From Chloroflexota bacterium (GTDB taxonomy: Bacteria > Chloroflexota > Anaerolineae > Aggregatilineales > Phototrophicaceae): 64,000 nt of DNA. The DNA is taken from the NCBI GenBank assembly GCA_028875245.1, contig JAPPEU010000010.1, positions 1 through 64,000 on the forward strand. The letters run 5' to 3'. Shown one piece after another: positions 16,254 through 25,254 of this stretch. Numbering within the stretch: the stretch's first letter is position 1; each line of letters starts with the position of its first letter. The notes under the pieces are model-generated. The model searched no databases, was not told where the DNA came from, and worked only from the letters and a program-made list of their open reading frames with translations. A program made the translations under genes and the position numbers.

Positions 16254-16764
16254 AGTCCTGCCGGATCTGCTTGATCATGGTCTTGTCGTCGTCTTTTGCG
16301 GCACAGCGGCGAGCGACATCTCCGCGCGCCTCGACGCCTATTATGCCAATCCAACAAACGCATTCTGGCGCACGCTGCATACAGTTAAAATGACCGCGCG
16401 CCTTCTGCGCCCGGACGAGTTTCGCGACCTGCTCGCCCTTAGAATCGGCCTGACTGATTTGGCCAAATTCGCGTCAGGCGCAGATCGCGGACTGAAGAGC
16501 GGCGACTTCAATCGAGCGCGTTTGCGGGAAAGCCTGTGCCGCTACCAGCCACAGATTGTCGCCTTCACCAGCAAGACCGCTTGGCGCGCCTGGCGGGGAT
16601 TGTCAGCGCGCGATGCCGTCAACTACGGTTGGCAGGAGGGCGCGCTTGGGGCGACGCGTTTTTTTGTGCTGCCCTCGCCCTCGGCGGCGGCCCGCGGCGC
16701 TTGGGATCTGAAACCCTGGCGATCGCTGGCTGAGATCTACGAGCGGCGGATGAGCGTTGATTGA
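16246..16764 (+). CDS. UDG-superfamily (Mug-like) DNA glycosylase
   Basis: A 172-residue protein of the uracil-DNA glycosylase fold. VVVFCGTAAS (14-23) is in the place of the catalytic motif GINPG of Mug, YYANPTNAFWRTL (32-44) matches the base-stacking region, and VLPSPSAAAR matches the minor-groove motif LPSPSGANR. The catalytic Asn of Mug/TDG is missing, so it may belong to a branch that uses another residue and prefers a different deaminated base such as hypoxanthine. The adjacent dUTPase fits a uracil/deamination defence role. Confidence 0.8.
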   Translation: MSEVLPDLLDHGLVVVFCGTAASDISARLDAYYANPTNAFWRTLHTVKMTARLLRPDEFRDLLALRIGLTDLAKFASGADRGLKSGDFNRARLRESLCRYQPQIVAFTSKTAWRAWRGLSARDAVNYGWQEGALGATRFFVLPSPSAAARGAWDLKPWRSLAEIYERRMSVD

Positions 16765-16766
16765 GC

Positions 16767-17198
16767 ATGCGCGTCTATCGCAACGACAAGCTTCGCGCCC
16801 TGGATGTCGAGTTTTCCGCCCCGCGAGCGGGCGACGCTGGTTATGATCTCTACGCCGTGGAAGGCTGCCGCATCGCGCCGGGCCAGCGCGCCCTGTTGGA
16901 AACGGGTTTGCATCTGGAGATTCCCGCCGGCTATGTCGGGCTGGTAAAGGACCGTTCAAGCGTGGCGGCGGCGGGCTTGCATACAATTGCCGGCGTCATC
17001 GACAGCGCCTACCGAGGCGAGCTGAAGATCCTGCTGGTCAATCTGGCGGAAGAAGTTTTTCAAGTCAGCGCCGGGCAGAAGATCGCGCAGCTGCTCGTCC
17101 TGCCCGTTTCCAACGCGGCCCTCGAATTTGTGGACTCGCTTGACGATCTAAGCGGCACGGAGCGCGGCGCGGGTGGCTTCGGCTCGACGGGCGAATGA
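16767..17198 (+). CDS. dut: Deoxyuridine 5'-triphosphate nucleotidohydrolase
   Basis: A 143-residue trimeric dUTPase that hydrolyses dUTP to dUMP and pyrophosphate, keeping uracil out of DNA and supplying dUMP for thymidylate. All five motifs are visible: AGDAGYDLYA, KDRSSVA, HTIAGVIDSAYRGE (with the uracil-binding turn), GQKIAQLLVLP and the C-terminal RGAGGFGSTG. A TTG at 16761 overlaps the preceding stop, but the ATG two codons later is used here. It is translationally linked to the UDG-like gene. Confidence 0.95.
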   Translation: MRVYRNDKLRALDVEFSAPRAGDAGYDLYAVEGCRIAPGQRALLETGLHLEIPAGYVGLVKDRSSVAAAGLHTIAGVIDSAYRGELKILLVNLAEEVFQVSAGQKIAQLLVLPVSNAALEFVDSLDDLSGTERGAGGFGSTGE

Positions 17199-17232
17199 CG
17201 CAAAGACCGAATCTGGAGGCGCCTGCCGAGCG

Positions 17233-17925
17233 CTAGGCCTGGAGCGGGCTTCCGCTATCGAGGGCGATCACTTGGCCCGATATGGACTTGGCGGCAGCGG
17301 AACAAAGGAACAGGGCCGCGCCGGCGACGCTTGATTCCGCTCCTTCAGTCGCCCTTGCGGCGATGCAGTTGGCTCTGATGTGATACGGCGCCAATTCGCG
17401 GGCCGCCTGTCTGGTCATGCCGATGATCGCCGCTTTGCTGGCGATATAGCCGATGCCTTCCGGCAGGGATGCCCGGTAAGCCTCGACAGCTGACAGGTTG
17501 ATGATGCTGCCTCCGCCTTCATCGGCCATGACCCGCCCGACCAACTGAATACAAAAAAATGCGCCGGTGATATTCACTTCGATCTGGCGGCGCCAGTTCC
17601 ATTCGTCGACCGTCAACATCGGTTCGGGATGAAAAATGCCGGCGGCGTTGACGAGAATATCCAACCCGCCGAAAGCGTCGCGCGCGCGCTCGATCATGTT
17701 GGCCGTCTGAAATCGATTGGATATATCGGCGCCTAGCGGGATTGCGCTGCCGCCTTCCGCCCGTATGGCTTCAGCGACGGCGTCGGCGCGCTCTATATTG
17801 AGATCGTTGACAGCAACGGAGGCGCCATTAGCGGCGAGGGCCAGCGCAATTGCTCGCCCGCTGCCAGCCCCGGCGCCAGTGACCAGCGCCGTCCGCCCGC
17901 CTAGATCAACCTGGAAGTTGGACAC
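17233..17925 (-). CDS. Short-chain dehydrogenase/reductase
   Basis: A 230-residue classical SDR. The cofactor motif TGAGAGSGRA, the adenine-ring Asp in AVNDLN, NAAG, the catalytic Ser in NLSAVEAY, and YIASK (Tyr-x3-Lys) are all present. The acidic residue after strand 2 favours NAD. The C-terminal GQVIALDSGSPLQA matches the FabG/2-oxoacyl reductase type. It has no operon partner with an obvious pathway, so substrate is unknown. It is slightly short between the catalytic Tyr and the C-terminus (about 15 residues less than FabG), with a compact region at IRANCIAARATEGAESS. Confidence 0.88.
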   Translation of the reverse strand: MSNFQVDLGGRTALVTGAGAGSGRAIALALAANGASVAVNDLNIERADAVAEAIRAEGGSAIPLGADISNRFQTANMIERARDAFGGLDILVNAAGIFHPEPMLTVDEWNWRRQIEVNITGAFFCIQLVGRVMADEGGGSIINLSAVEAYRASLPEGIGYIASKAAIIGMTRQAARELAPYHIRANCIAARATEGAESSVAGAALFLCSAAAKSISGQVIALDSGSPLQA

Positions 17926-17969
17926 GTTTTGCCGGGCAAGAAGAACAACCTGACCCTCGTGGCCGCCGC

Positions 17970-18437
17970 CTAGAAGGGAATGTCATCGACCGAGGTCGGC
18001 GCGTCCGGATAATTCGAGGCGCGGTCATCGCGACGCTGGCTCTGCTGCCCGCCGCCGCGTTGTCCACCGCCGCTCCAGCCGCCTTGTTGCTCGCCGCCGT
18101 CTTCTTGTCGGCTGCTAAGGAAGCGCACGTCACGCGCTCGCAGGTCTAGCGAGGCCGCAGCTTCGCCATTGTTGTTAACGTAACCTCTTGCCGAAACATT
18201 GCCGGTCACGAGAACTCGCCTGCCTTTTGCCAGATATGTGTTGCAGCTTTCCGCCTGAGCGCCCCAAACTGCGACGCGATACCAGGTCGTGCGTTCCTGT
18301 TGTTCACCGGTCTGCCGGTTTCGCCAGCGATCAGTTACAGCGACGCTGAAGTTGCAGACTGCGTCTCCACTCTGCATATACCTGAGTTCGGGGTCTCCGC
18401 CCAGATTGCCGACAATAATCGTTTGATGCCAAGACAT
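17970..18437 (-). CDS. ssb: Single-stranded DNA-binding protein
   Basis: A 155-residue SSB. The OB-fold spans 1-105, with MSWHQTIIVGNLGGDPELR, NFSVAVTDRWRN and TTWYRVAVWG. A Gly/Gln/Arg-rich disordered linker follows, then an acidic tip SVDDIPF, the docking site for replication and repair partners. Length and architecture are standard. It lies directly upstream of the SDR, with 23 bp separating it from the downstream end of gatB. Confidence 0.97.
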   Translation of the reverse strand: MSWHQTIIVGNLGGDPELRYMQSGDAVCNFSVAVTDRWRNRQTGEQQERTTWYRVAVWGAQAESCNTYLAKGRRVLVTGNVSARGYVNNNGEAAASLDLRARDVRFLSSRQEDGGEQQGGWSGGGQRGGGQQSQRRDDRASNYPDAPTSVDDIPF

Positions 18438-18460
18438 TTTGTTCCGCTCCTGATAATCAT

Positions 18461-19921
18461 TTAGTCCTGTTTCATGCGCTCAAGTTTCTGCAGCAAGACG
18501 CGCCGCAGGACAGCCGGGTCGCCTTTGCCGCGCATCTGGCCCATGATCTTGCCGAAGAGCGCGTTCAGCACTTTTTCGTTGCCGGCGAGATAACGCAGCG
18601 CCATGTCGCGGTTGTCCGCGAGGGCCTTGTCGACCGCCGCCTCGATGACTGCCGGGTCGGAAACTTGCGCCAGCCCCTGCTCCTCGACGATAGCGCGCGC
18701 GCTGGCCCCGGTCGACCACATCGCCGGCAGCACTTTCTTGCGCGCCGTGTTCTGATTGATGGTACCTTGCTGCACGAGGCTCAACAAGCCGGCAAAAGCC
18801 TCCGCGGCAATGGGAATGCGGTCGATGGCTTCGCGTTCGATTTCTTCCGCGTTCATCAGGCGAAACAGATCCGTGATCAGCCAGTTGGCCGCTAATTTGG
18901 GTTCGACGCCGGCATCCACGATAGCCTCAAAGTATTCGGCGACAGCGCGCTCCGCCGTCAATACGCCGGCATCATAATTGCTCAATCCCAGGTCGCCGAC
19001 GAATTGCTTCTGCAGCTCGTCCGGCAGCGCGGGCAACCCCGCGGCGATATCCGCCACCATTTCTCGGCTGACCTCGACTGCGGGCAGGTCCGGCTCCGGG
19101 AAGTAGCGATATTCGTCGGCGCGTTCCTTGTAGCGCTGGACGGTGATCCGTCCCCCCGCCTCGTCCCAGCCGAGCGTGGCCGGTTTTACCGCATCGCCAT
19201 CACGATAGAGTTTGATTTGCCGCTTCACTTCATAGTCGATGGCTTTGACCATGTTGCGGATGCTGTTGAGATTCTTGATTTCGGTGCGCTCGCGCAGTTC
19301 TTTATCGCGCTCATGCATCACGCTGACGTTCGCCTCATAACGGAGCACGCCCTTGGACATGTCGCCGCTGTTGACGCCGAGATAGCGCAGAATCGAGCGC
19401 AATTTGCGCGCGTATGCTTCGGCTTCTGCGGCACTGTGGATATCGGGTTCGGAGACGATTTCCAACAGGGGAACGCCGGCGCGATTGTAATCGACCAGGC
19501 TGCCGCCCGCGATATGTGAAAGTTTGCCGGTGTCCTCTTCCATGTGGGCGCGGCGTACGCGGATGCGTTTGCTTGTGCCGTCTTCAAGCTCAATGTTGAT
19601 GTAGCCATTGATGGCTAGCGGCCGGTCGTATTGGCTGATCTGATAGCCTTTGGGCAGGTCGGGGTAGAAGTAATTCTTGCGCGCGAACTGGTTGACCGGC
19701 GGGATCTCGCAATTGAGCGCCAGGCCGACCATGATGCCGTATTCCATCGCCTGCATGTTGATGACTGGCAGCGTACCGGGCATGCCCAATGAGAGCGCGT
19801 CGACCGCCGTGTTGGGCTCCGCTTCGACGCTGTCGACGACCGGGCAGCTGCTGAACATCTTGCTTTCGGTTTCCATCTCGGCGTGGACTTCCAGGCCGAT
19901 CACCGTTTTCCATTCGCTCAT
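18461..19921 (-). CDS. gatB: Aspartyl/glutamyl-tRNA(Asn/Gln) amidotransferase subunit B
   Basis: A 486-residue subunit of the GatCAB complex, which converts Asp-tRNA(Asn) or Glu-tRNA(Gln) into the amidated forms. The GatB signature appears as VIGLEVHAEM, FARKNYFYPDLPKGYQISQY, YNRAGVPLLEIVSEPD and YEANVSV. The C-terminal YqeY-like domain (about 330-486) binds tRNA. The start at MSEWKTVIG has an AGGGA site; the frame is open further upstream without one. gatA and gatC are not adjacent. The tRNA-Glu gene at 54.4 kb is a substrate class for this pathway. Confidence 0.97.
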   Translation of the reverse strand: MSEWKTVIGLEVHAEMETESKMFSSCPVVDSVEAEPNTAVDALSLGMPGTLPVINMQAMEYGIMVGLALNCEIPPVNQFARKNYFYPDLPKGYQISQYDRPLAINGYINIELEDGTSKRIRVRRAHMEEDTGKLSHIAGGSLVDYNRAGVPLLEIVSEPDIHSAAEAEAYARKLRSILRYLGVNSGDMSKGVLRYEANVSVMHERDKELRERTEIKNLNSIRNMVKAIDYEVKRQIKLYRDGDAVKPATLGWDEAGGRITVQRYKERADEYRYFPEPDLPAVEVSREMVADIAAGLPALPDELQKQFVGDLGLSNYDAGVLTAERAVAEYFEAIVDAGVEPKLAANWLITDLFRLMNAEEIEREAIDRIPIAAEAFAGLLSLVQQGTINQNTARKKVLPAMWSTGASARAIVEEQGLAQVSDPAVIEAAVDKALADNRDMALRYLAGNEKVLNALFGKIMGQMRGKGDPAVLRRVLLQKLERMKQD

Positions 19922-20089
19922 CAAAGCGTCCCTGGCCCGCGCTCGGTACAGTCGACTAATCTGACACAAAAGCGCAGTTTTGAAAAGGTGCGCCAGTCTG
20001 ATTCTGGCAATTGCCCGATGTCACAGCGGGCGATAGACACCCCGGCGCGAGAACCGGCGCAAACTTGCATCGCAGTCAGGACGGCGCAA

Positions 20090-21286
20090 TCAGGCGGCGA
20101 ATTCGCTTGCCTGGGCTCGCTCTGTGCAACCATGCGCCGTCAGGAACCGCTCCAGCCGCGCGAGCGCCTCGCGAATGTTCGCTTCGCTGGTGGCGTAGCT
20201 GGCGCGGACGAAACCGCGGCCGCTTTCGCCAAAGGCGCTGCCGGGGATCAGCGCGAGCCGCTCCTCCCGCAGCAGTTCTTCGCAGAAGGTCTCATCGTCC
20301 ATGCCGGTTATGCCAATGCTGGGGAAGGCGTAGAAAGCGCCGCGCGGCTCGAAGCAAGTGAGGCCGAGCCGGTTGAAACCGTCGACGATGAGCCGGCGCC
20401 GCCGATCGTATTCCTGACGCATGGATTCGACATCGTCCTCACCATGCAGGATCGCCTGCAGCGCAGCCACCTGGCCCGTGGTTGGCGCCGACATGATCAG
20501 GTATTGGTGTATCTTGTACATCGCTTCGGTGAAGGGCGCCGGCGCGCTGACATAGCCGATGCGCCAACCGGTCATGGCGTAGGATTTGCTCATGCCGCTC
20601 AGCACGATGGTGCGCTCATACATATTGGGCAGCGAAGCGAAATTGATATGCTCAATGCCGTAGACGAGCCGTTCGTAGATCTCATCGGAAATGACGACGA
20701 GGTCGTGCTTCTCGGCTATTTCAGCGACCTGCAGCAGATGTTCTCGCGTCAGCGCCGCGCCGGTCGGGTTGCTGGGATAACTGAGCAGGATCGCTTTTGT
20801 CCGCGGCGTGATTCTCGCTTCGAGCGCGGGTCCGGTTGCCTGGAAGTCATTGCTCACCGATGTCGGCGCCATAACCGCGACGCCGCCGGCCGTCTCAACC
20901 AGCGCGGGATTGGCCACGAAGCAAGGCTCAACCACCAGCACCTCATCGCCGGGGTCCAGCAAGACTTTGAGCGCGAGATACAGCGCTTCGCTGACGCCGA
21001 CCGTAACCAGCACTTCGTCTTCGGGCGAATACCGCAGTCCGTAGCGCCGCTGTATATGCGCCGCGATCGCCGCTCGCAATTCGTAAATGCCCGCGTTTGA
21101 GGTATACCCTGTGAAACCATCATGCAGACTCTGTACGCCGGCTTCAATAATATGGGGCGGTGTCAGAAAATCCGGCTCGCCGATGCCGAGCGTGACGACA
21201 TCGTCCATGGTGGCGGCGATATCAAAGTAGCGGCGGATGCCCGACGGGCGCAGGTTTTGTACGCTGCTGGAAAGGTAGCGACTCAT
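20090..21286 (-). CDS. PLP-dependent class I/II aminotransferase
   Basis: A 398-residue fold-type I aminotransferase. GIGEPDFLTP binds substrate, YPSNPTGAALT the phosphate, and the Schiff-base Lys is in LSGMSKSYAMTGWR with the catalytic Arg near FVRASYAT. The sequence is closest in style to the aspartate/PatA branch. The start at MSRYLSSSVQNLRPSGIRRYFD has AAGGAG nine bases upstream. The 245-bp region upstream is shared with the divergent DUF5996 gene. Confidence 0.92.
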   Translation of the reverse strand: MSRYLSSSVQNLRPSGIRRYFDIAATMDDVVTLGIGEPDFLTPPHIIEAGVQSLHDGFTGYTSNAGIYELRAAIAAHIQRRYGLRYSPEDEVLVTVGVSEALYLALKVLLDPGDEVLVVEPCFVANPALVETAGGVAVMAPTSVSNDFQATGPALEARITPRTKAILLSYPSNPTGAALTREHLLQVAEIAEKHDLVVISDEIYERLVYGIEHINFASLPNMYERTIVLSGMSKSYAMTGWRIGYVSAPAPFTEAMYKIHQYLIMSAPTTGQVAALQAILHGEDDVESMRQEYDRRRRLIVDGFNRLGLTCFEPRGAFYAFPSIGITGMDDETFCEELLREERLALIPGSAFGESGRGFVRASYATSEANIREALARLERFLTAHGCTERAQASEFAA

Positions 21287-21488
21287 CAATGCTGTCTCCT
21301 TTAGAAAGGTAGCCCCAATCTTTGTATCACAGTTTCGCGCGGGAAGCATTGCACAGCTATATTCAATTGCGACGGCCGTTTTACGACACAGTGTACGATG
21401 TATACGGCGGTAATCGGTTGCTTCAGCGCTGTATTCGCCCAAAATGTAGGATAAGACATGACGAAATCGCGAGGGTCTGCTGCTTAGA

Positions 21489-21497
21489 TGTTATAAT
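21489..21497 (+). promoter_or_regulatory. Extended -10 promoter of the DUF5996 gene
   Basis: A perfect TGTTATAAT (TGnTATAAT) 43 bp before the ATG at 21540. No good -35 exists, as expected for extended -10 sites. Confidence 0.5.
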
Positions 21498-21539
21498 AGA
21501 AGTTAAGTGGACAATCGTTTCGTGGATAGGAGCGCAATC

Positions 21540-22352
21540 ATGGCCTTGCCCTCGTTCGCGTCCGCGGCAAACTGGGAAAAGACGCGCGACAGCTTGCATC
21601 AGATTGCGCAGGCGCTCGGGGCGATAGGCGCCGTCTGCGCAGATCCCCTGCCGAACGAACTTCACTTCAGTTTGGATGTTGCGGCCCAGGGCGTTTCGAC
21701 GAGGATAATGCGATGTGGCGGCGAACTGTGTTTCGACTTTGATGCGCTTCAGCTTTCTTTTGTTCGTGGGGGCTGTAAGGTTTTCACGCTGGATGCGGCT
21801 GGTCAATCGCAGTTGTCGCTCATGCGCCGATTGCTGGCGATCTTTGATGATTGCGGTTACGGCATTCAGCCATCGATGAAGCATATCAGCGCCGAGCAGA
21901 CCTTTGAGATCGACCGCGGGCTGGTGGCAGCATACTTCTCGGCGCTCAATGGCGTATACACCGCCTTGGCAAGATTCCGCGCCAAGCTGAGCGGTACGAT
22001 GACGCCGCTGGTGCTTTGGCCGCATCACTTTGATCTGGCCTTCATCTGGTTTCCGACGCCGCAGGCCGATGAACAGAGCGCTCCACAGATCGCCTACGGA
22101 TTCTCTCCCTTTAGCCCGGGTTTGGAGAAACCCTATCTCTACGCCTATGCCTGGTCGGCGTCGACCGGCTATCTGCGAATGCCATTGCAGGCGCCGGCGC
22201 AGGCTGTTGCCGATGTGTACACGGGCTTGTATGCGGCTTATGATGACCTGCGCGACCGACCGGATTTCAACGGCGTTGTTGAGAAGATGCTCTTGCGCTA
22301 CCATCAGCAGGCGGCGTCCAAACTGCCGCAGGCGGATTCACATCAAGCCTGA
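21540..22352 (+). CDS. DUF5996 family protein
   Basis: A 270-residue protein that opens MALPSFASAANWEKTRDSLHQIAQALGAIG, with internal PNELHFSLDVAAQGV, VLWPHHFDLAFIWF and YLYAYAWSAS. These are characteristic of the DUF5996 family, whose members are widespread but of unknown function. The WPHHFD motif suggests a metal or small-ligand site. The ATG at 21540 has a GGAG site and follows an extended -10 promoter; an upstream frame start at 21507 lacks these. Confidence 0.8.
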   Translation: MALPSFASAANWEKTRDSLHQIAQALGAIGAVCADPLPNELHFSLDVAAQGVSTRIMRCGGELCFDFDALQLSFVRGGCKVFTLDAAGQSQLSLMRRLLAIFDDCGYGIQPSMKHISAEQTFEIDRGLVAAYFSALNGVYTALARFRAKLSGTMTPLVLWPHHFDLAFIWFPTPQADEQSAPQIAYGFSPFSPGLEKPYLYAYAWSASTGYLRMPLQAPAQAVADVYTGLYAAYDDLRDRPDFNGVVEKMLLRYHQQAASKLPQADSHQA

Positions 22353-22523
22353 CTGACCTGGCGCAACCCTGAGGCATGCTTTCCGGCAAGTGGCAGTTGC
22401 GCGATAAAATGGAGCTTGGCAAAGCCTGCTGGAATCGTCTAAACTATGGTATTGTAGTGGCAAGCGCAGAATGTACCTAGGCGCCGCGCAATTGGCCTTA
22501 CTGCGTCAACACAGAGGGTTGAA

Positions 22524-22781
22524 ATGAGTGAAGAGAGCAGAAATCCCAACGACAGCCTGGATGAAAACCTGAACGATTCGCCGGCGGATGAAATGGGAGA
22601 CCGGCTGGAACGCCTTGGTGGAGAACCGGCGCCGGCGATCACCCCGGAAGAATTCGAGCGGCTGCAGAAGGCTGGGCAAGTCCATATTGATTCGCGCGGA
22701 CGCGTTCGGACTGCGCGGCGTACGGGCGCGGAAGCTGGCGTGTCGCTGCGCAAACGGCGCGCCTGGTATGAGAGCGTCTGA
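22524..22781 (+). CDS. Small hypothetical protein
   Basis: An 85-residue protein with an acidic N-terminal half (NDSLDENLNDSPADEMGD) and a basic C-terminal half (RGRVRTARRTGAEAG...LRKRRAWYESV). A GAGG site lies six bases ahead of the ATG. ITPEEFERLQKAGQVHID suggests a short helix-turn. There are no cysteines or membrane segment. No family is recognised, and it may be a small regulator or nucleic-acid binding protein. Confidence 0.5.
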   Translation: MSEESRNPNDSLDENLNDSPADEMGDRLERLGGEPAPAITPEEFERLQKAGQVHIDSRGRVRTARRTGAEAGVSLRKRRAWYESV

Positions 22782-23012
22782 CTTCATCCAATCGCAGGAC
22801 TTCTGAGCGCCTCCTTCAACAGCCATTGCGCGCGCAGGCTGGCGTTTGTCTTTGCCTGGCGCCACCTGTTTTTGTCCCAAACGGAAAAGAGAAATGCGCC
22901 AATTGGCCGCGTCAGCACGACGTCTGCTCTCGGCTTCTGAGACAGCGCGCCTCGCGCCCGCTTCGGATCTGTCGCATTTCACGTTGAATCAAGGAGACAC
23001 GCGTTCGCGACC

Positions 23013-23681
23013 ATGGGACGTCTGATTGGTTTCGAGCACGTCAGCCAGGCCGTGGCGCTGACGGACTTTGAGTTTGTGGCCGCCCGGCAAATCATGGCGC
23101 CGGCGCCGCGCGGCTGGCAAAAGCGAGACAGAGCGCCGAGCCCGGCGGCCGTCCTGATATTGATAACCGTCTCTGACGACGATCGCCTCCAGACCGTCTT
23201 GACCTTGCGCAACGCCGGTCTGCGCGGGCATAGCGGTCAAGTCAGCTTTCCTGGCGGGCGTCAAGATCCGCAGGACAAGAATTTGCAGCAGACCGCCCTG
23301 CGCGAAACCTGCGAGGAGATCGGAATCTGTGGCGAGCGAGTGTCGATTCTGGGGCAGCTGCCGCAATTCTATATTCCCGCGTCTCATCATGATGTATGTC
23401 CAATAGTTGCCGCTGACGACGGCCTTCTCGAGCTCCGGCCCAATCCGGCGGAAGTGGCGCAAGTCTTCTGCTTCGCGCTGGAGGACCTCCTGCAGCCGCG
23501 CTTCAAATCCGTCGAGCAGCGTGTAATCCGAAGCGTCAACGTACGCGTACCCTATTATGAAGTTGCTGGCCACAAAGTCTGGGGCGCAACGGCTATGCTC
23601 CTCAGCGAGCTGGAAGGGCGCCTGTGTTATGTATTGCCGAAGCGCGTCCTGCAGGAATTGCGCGAGCGCGTTGACGGCTAG
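23013..23681 (+). CDS. Nudix hydrolase, CoA-pyrophosphatase type
   Basis: A 222-residue Nudix enzyme that cleaves a nucleoside diphosphate linked to another group. The Nudix box occupies 80-104 with RETCEEIG (97-104) supplying the metal-binding glutamates. The preceding SGQVSFPGGR and following QFYIPASHHDVCPIVA match the NudL/CoA diphosphatase group, which hydrolyses CoA to 4'-phosphopantetheine and 3',5'-ADP. The usual Glu at the sixth position of the box is Asp. Length is as expected for NudL. It stands alone. Confidence 0.88.
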   Translation: MGRLIGFEHVSQAVALTDFEFVAARQIMAPAPRGWQKRDRAPSPAAVLILITVSDDDRLQTVLTLRNAGLRGHSGQVSFPGGRQDPQDKNLQQTALRETCEEIGICGERVSILGQLPQFYIPASHHDVCPIVAADDGLLELRPNPAEVAQVFCFALEDLLQPRFKSVEQRVIRSVNVRVPYYEVAGHKVWGATAMLLSELEGRLCYVLPKRVLQELRERVDG

Positions 23682-24087
23682 GCCGCCGGCCTGAACATGT
23701 CCTCCGTCGGCCCGGTCAGCCGGCCAAATTCTGGCGCCATCGCAACTAATTGATAGCGCATGGGCTGACGAGCAATCGTATCAAATTAAAATTGCGCCGA
23801 AATCAACTACTTTTCCCACAACTTTCGTAATCTGTAGGGGTGACTCTGTGAATCGCCCGCAAAATTTAGGCTATCTTCGTGGGCGACGCACAGCCGCGCG
23901 TAGACACTGCGGTCCTGTCACCCCACCATTTTCCTTTATTTTCGTGGGGATCGGCACGAAATGATTTTGATGCGATTGCCCTGCTTGCCTTGCCGCTTGT
24001 CTACATTGGGCAGGATTGCTATGCTTACATCATCAGAAAACGCGGGCGAAACTTGTATTCGCGGCATTTGCCCGTCAGCAGACTTTC
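23682..24087. other. 406-bp intergenic region holding repeat A
   Basis: Apart from the family A repeat (23775-23946) I see no gene, RNA or convincing promoter here. The bases 23947-24087 carry the leader of the CNNM-like gene, whose ribosome site is weak. Confidence 0.6.
23775..23946. repeat. Intergenic repeat family A, copy 2
   Basis: About 90% identical to 661-811 over the first 119 bases. Its second half has an extra segment (CCGCGCGTAGACACTGCGGTCCTG) where copy 1 goes directly to the closing TCGCCCCTAC. It contains the same GTAGGGGYGAYTC-TGT-GAATCG hairpin. Two ends in two unrelated gene contexts make it a dispersed, non-coding repeat. Confidence 0.8.
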
Positions 24088-25254
24088 ATGGACAGCATCC
24101 TCACAGGCATTCCCATATTGGCAGTGGGTCCTGCCGCTGGCGGCGTCGGCGAATGGGGCGCGCTCGGCGCTTATGTCATTATGGCCCTGGGCCTCTCCTT
24201 CCTCTGCTCCATTTGGGAGGCGGCGATGCTGTCAACGCCGGTCTCGCATATTGAATTGCTGGTTCAGCAAGGCAAAAAATCGGGCCTCATCATGCAGGGT
24301 CTGCGGCAAAATGTTGAGCACCCCATCGCCGCGATTCTGACGCTGAACACAATCGCGCATACGTTCGGAGCGGCCGGCGCCGGCGCGGAGGCGACCGCCA
24401 TATTCGGCAGTCAATTTCAGGGCCTCATATTTGCCATATTGACGCTGCTGATATTAGTGTTTTCCGAGATCATCCCGAAGACCCTTGGCGCGGTCTATGC
24501 CAAAGCGCTCACGCCTTTCACCGCCCACTCCCTGCGCATCCTGCTGCAAATCTTCAAGCCGGCCGTCTTCGCCTTTGACTTCTTCACCCGCGCGATGCGG
24601 CCGAGCGAAGAGGCGCCGACGGTGACGCGCTCCGAGCTTCAGGTAATGGCGCGGATCAGCGCCGAAGAGGGCGGCATTCAAGAGCGTGAAAACCGTATCG
24701 TCGCTAACTTGCTGCAGCTTGCCGAAGTTCAGGTGGAAACGATCATGACGCCGCGGACGGTTGTGGTGATGTTTCAGGAAGAACAGACCATCGGCGAGGT
24801 CATGCAGTCCTATCGCTTTCTGCCCTTTTCGCGCATCCCCATTTATGTCGAATCGGCCGATGACGTTCGGGGTTATGTGCTTCGTCACGAAATTTACCGG
24901 CGGGCGGCGGCCGATGAACATGAAGTGAAACTGCGGGACATCGCCCGGCAACTGGATGTGGTGCCGGAGACCAATTCGGTGGCGCAGGTCCTCGATGAAT
25001 TCATCAAAAAACAAGATCATATTTTTCTGGTCATTGACGAATATGGCGGGACGGCCGGATTGATCACCCTTGAGGACACCGTCGAGACTCTGCTCGGCAT
25101 CGAAATCCTTGATGAATCGGATCCAGTCGCCGACCTGCGTCAGTTGGCGCGCCGCCGCTATCAAAGCCAGATCGAACTGCTGGAACAAATGGAGCGGGTT
25201 CAAGACGCGCAACCGGGCTCGCCCGCCGCGAACGATTCAGGCGGAGAGGAATGA
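24088..25254 (+). CDS. CNNM/CorC-family membrane protein (DUF21-CBS)
   Basis: A 388-residue membrane protein with an N-terminal DUF21 domain of about four hydrophobic segments (residues 20-150, including ILTLNTIAHTFGAA and FSEIIPKTLGAVYA). A tandem CBS pair (about 205-335, ETIMTPRTVVVMF, LPFSRIPIYVE, IFLVIDEYGGTAGLITLED) follows. This is the layout of CorB/CNNM magnesium exporters or regulators. The C-terminal CorC_HlyC domain found in many relatives is absent or very short. The nucleotide-binding CBS pair is intact. The start is uncertain because no strong ribosome site is visible. It overlaps the next gene by four bases. Confidence 0.85.
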   Translation: MDSILTGIPILAVGPAAGGVGEWGALGAYVIMALGLSFLCSIWEAAMLSTPVSHIELLVQQGKKSGLIMQGLRQNVEHPIAAILTLNTIAHTFGAAGAGAEATAIFGSQFQGLIFAILTLLILVFSEIIPKTLGAVYAKALTPFTAHSLRILLQIFKPAVFAFDFFTRAMRPSEEAPTVTRSELQVMARISAEEGGIQERENRIVANLLQLAEVQVETIMTPRTVVVMFQEEQTIGEVMQSYRFLPFSRIPIYVESADDVRGYVLRHEIYRRAAADEHEVKLRDIARQLDVVPETNSVAQVLDEFIKKQDHIFLVIDEYGGTAGLITLEDTVETLLGIEILDESDPVADLRQLARRRYQSQIELLEQMERVQDAQPGSPAANDSGGEE

